Made by a program: the position numbers and the translations under genes. A DNA stretch of 15,569 nt from JAGUXG01 sp043798435 (GTDB lineage: Bacteria; UBA9089; UBA9088; JAGUXG01). Under the pieces are notes generated by a model that saw only the letters and a list, made by a program, of their open reading frames with translations, ran no database searches and was not told the origin of the DNA. How positions within the stretch are numbered: position 1 is the first letter of the stretch; each line of letters starts with the position of its first letter. Below, piece after piece: positions 14,232-15,569 of this stretch. The DNA lies in NCBI GenBank assembly GCA_043798435.1, contig JAZDOR010000019.1, forward strand, positions 1 through 15,569, in the 5' to 3' direction.

Positions 14232-14780
14232 TCATTGCCAGGAAGAAGCCTTAAAATTTTTCACATACCCTTTTAGTTTATACCAGATGCCATGAAAACC
14301 AAAATACTCCATCTCTGAAATCGCTTCTTCATTGCTCCACTCATCATAAAGAACCCGATAGAGAGCTGCCATCATTCCTGTGCGGTCTGCCCCAAATTGA
14401 CAGTGGAAAAATATCGGCTGGTTCTCTGAATTAGTCACAATTTGCATAAATTGTCTTACCTGCTCAGCCTTAGGTGGCGTATCTGTCTCTGTTTTGATAT
14501 GGTAATGTGCAAAGCCAAGTCTCCTACAAACCTTTTCTTCTGTATTATCAGACCGCAGGTTGATGATTGTCTTGATTCCTAAAGCCTTGAGGTTTGAAAA
14601 GCCTTCCTCAGTTGGTTGGGCACCCCGATAGAGATTCTGGTTGAGCCTGGCCAACCTTTCTACTCCAACAAGCTCTATCCTCTCAGCAAACTTCTTTTGA
14701 GTAGATGTTGGAGGTATCCCACACCCTATAAGCCAAAAGGCAAAGAAGGTAAGCAGTAATCTTTTTTTATAATTGCTCAC
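14232..14780 (-). CDS. Lipoprotein protein-tyrosine / dual-specificity-type phosphatase
   Basis: The frame opens further upstream to a GTG at 14849, but that codon and its neighbours are repeat sequence. The GTG at 14778-14780 gives a clean lipoprotein signal, MSNYKKRLLLTFFAFWLIGC, with Cys20 as the lipidated residue and about 163 mature residues. The domain has LYRGAQPTEEGFSNLKALGI, TIINLRSDN and the P-loop HCQFGADRTG (catalytic Cys127, Arg133), i.e. the Cys-x5-Arg motif of cysteine phosphatases. A possible general acid is the Asp in ETDTPP. Such proteins remove phosphate from phosphotyrosine, or in some relatives from inositol phosphates or lipids. Being membrane-anchored outside the cytoplasm, its substrate is probably an envelope or extracellular phosphoester. 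No Shine-Dalgarno sequence is seen at either start. Confidence 0.85.
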   Translation of the reverse strand: MSNYKKRLLLTFFAFWLIGCGIPPTSTQKKFAERIELVGVERLARLNQNLYRGAQPTEEGFSNLKALGIKTIINLRSDNTEEKVCRRLGFAHYHIKTETDTPPKAEQVRQFMQIVTNSENQPIFFHCQFGADRTGMMAALYRVLYDEWSNEEAISEMEYFGFHGIWYKLKGYVKNFKASSWQ

Positions 14781-14843
14781 AATTTTGGGGAGGACTGAAG
14801 TTTTTTTTGACTTTAGATTTACACTGATTTTAAACAGTTCTTT

Positions 14844-15002
14844 TGACACAGATTAACACAGATTACACTGATAAGAATTAAAAAATTATCTGTGAGTATC
14901 AGTGTAAATCAGTGTCTAAGTATTTCTTCAGTGTTCATCCTCTGTAGATCAGTGTCTAAATATCTCTTCTGTGATCATCTAAAGTAGATCAGTGTCTAAT
15001 TA
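14844..15002. repeat. ACACAGAT/ACACTGAT palindrome plus 40-bp tandem repeat
   Basis: The palindrome at about 14844-14917 has three words (GACACAGATTA, ACACAGATTA, CACTGATAA) facing their complements (TTATCTGTGAG, TATCAGTGTA, AATCAGTGTC). From 14908 a 40-bp unit beginning ATCAGTGTCTAA is repeated in tandem: 14908-14947, 14948-14987, and a partial third copy from 14988 that runs into the TTA (15000-15002) serving as the stop of the response regulator. The left edge contains the GTG at 14849 that extends the phosphatase frame. The family also occurs, inverted, at 13-91. Confidence 0.85.
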
Positions 15003-15458
15003 TTTAGGTGTAATAGCCGGAACCTTTGAGACCAGTGTCCAGTATATCTCAAAAGCCTCAATTACTTTGACAAACTTCTCAAAATCCATAGGCTTGGTGA
15101 TGTAAGAGACCGCACCATTTTTGAAGCTCTTAGCAATATCCTCTTCTCTATCTGAGACAGTGAGCATCACCACAGGGATGATGTTATATGGAGGATGAGC
15201 TTTTAACTTCATCAAAACACCAAAGCCATCCACCTTGGGCATATTGATATCCAAGAGGATTAGCCCTGGTGTAGCTGGTTTTGTTTCAGCATACTTTCCC
15301 TCGTGAAAGATAAAGTCTAATGCCTCCTGTCCATCGCGAACAATATGCAGGTCATTCGTCAGCTTTACCTTCTTAAATGCCCTCTGGATAATGACAAGGT
15401 CATCGTCACTATCCTCAACCAAAAGAATATTGATTGGCCTGATTCCATTTAGTTTCAT
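15000..15458 (-). CDS. CheY-like single-domain response regulator (Rcp1-like)
   Basis: A cytoplasmic receiver protein that takes phosphate from a histidine kinase. I choose the ATG at 15456-15458: GGAGGTGG lies about 6 nt upstream, and the upstream in-frame start at 15506 adds residues unlike the family. The 152-residue product has the acidic pocket VEDSDDD (Glu15, Asp16), the phospho-acceptor Asp70 in LILLDINMPKVDG, Thr100 in VVMLTVSD and Lys122 in YITKPM. The long alpha2-beta3 segment (DFIFHEGKYAETKPATPG) is typical of the Rcp1-type receivers that partner phytochrome-like or hybrid kinases. There is no output domain. A candidate promoter, TTGCAA (15501-15506), 17 nt, TAAACT (15478-15483), precedes it but is weak. 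The kinase is not in the window. The stop codon falls in the repeat that follows. Confidence 0.93.
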   Translation of the reverse strand: MKLNGIRPINILLVEDSDDDLVIIQRAFKKVKLTNDLHIVRDGQEALDFIFHEGKYAETKPATPGLILLDINMPKVDGFGVLMKLKAHPPYNIIPVVMLTVSDREEDIAKSFKNGAVSYITKPMDFEKFVKVIEAFEIYWTLVSKVPAITPK

Positions 15459-15569
15459 TTTCCACCTCCAAATATAAAGTTTATTATTAGAAGAAAAATC
15501 TTGCAATTAAAATCTTCATTTTGCTGTAACAAAACTAAATACCCATATTTCGCACCCTTTGGGTGAGAT

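Noticed and set aside
14844..15002. CRISPR array from the repeated ATCAGTGTCTAA units
   Set aside because: The 40-bp units are directly adjacent with no distinct spacers, there are fewer than three copies, and the words are part of a palindrome family also found at the other window end.

Overview
This window comes from a low-GC (roughly 40%) bacterial genome. A prepilin, a lipobox lipoprotein and a secreted protein with a Sec signal point to an organism with a developed envelope, probably a diderm. Nothing here fixes the phylum. The abundant intergenic and in-gene short repeats, a decayed insertion sequence and unlinked housekeeping genes would fit an uncultivated candidate-phylum bacterium, but that is inference. 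No rRNA, tRNA, CRISPR array or phage module was recognised.

Layout. 1-1215: a repeat element and a doubtful small ORF, then ruvA, then a nested palindrome directly after the ruvA stop. 1216-4498: moeA (+) faces a secreted six-cysteine protein (-), which is divergent from an FAD oxidoreductase of the L-2-hydroxyglutarate dehydrogenase family (+). 4499-5384: a decayed, internally deleted insertion sequence with 15-bp terminal inverted repeats. 5309-5968: a self-contained prepilin unit with promoter, strong ribosome binding site, gene and intrinsic terminator. 5985-10537: two overlapping tandem paralogues of YfhO-family polytopic membrane proteins. 10707-15506 (all -): a frameshifted class IV aminotransferase, two GT4 glycosyltransferases, a lipoprotein dual-specificity-type phosphatase and a CheY-like response regulator. 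Each gap in this last cluster holds a different palindromic repeat.

How the genes work together. The YfhO pair (GT-C-like, predicted polyprenyl-phosphate-sugar dependent) and the two GT4 enzymes could act in a common envelope glycolipid or glycoprotein pathway, but only proximity supports this. The other genes look unlinked in function.

The most interesting signal is the repeats. At seven loci, six unrelated 7-bp words (for example GTTCAAG, ATAGAAC, AGAATAC, ATTTTTA, ACTAATG, AGTCTGA) are iterated with a period of seven. Some loci are intergenic hairpins. Others supply or abut stop codons. Two are in-frame insertions at the same residue (about 637) of the two YfhO paralogues, using different words in each copy. 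Further palindromes use CACAAAG-type words and ACACAGAT/ACACTGAT-type words of about 10 bp. The shared period, independent of the word, suggests a common generating mechanism.
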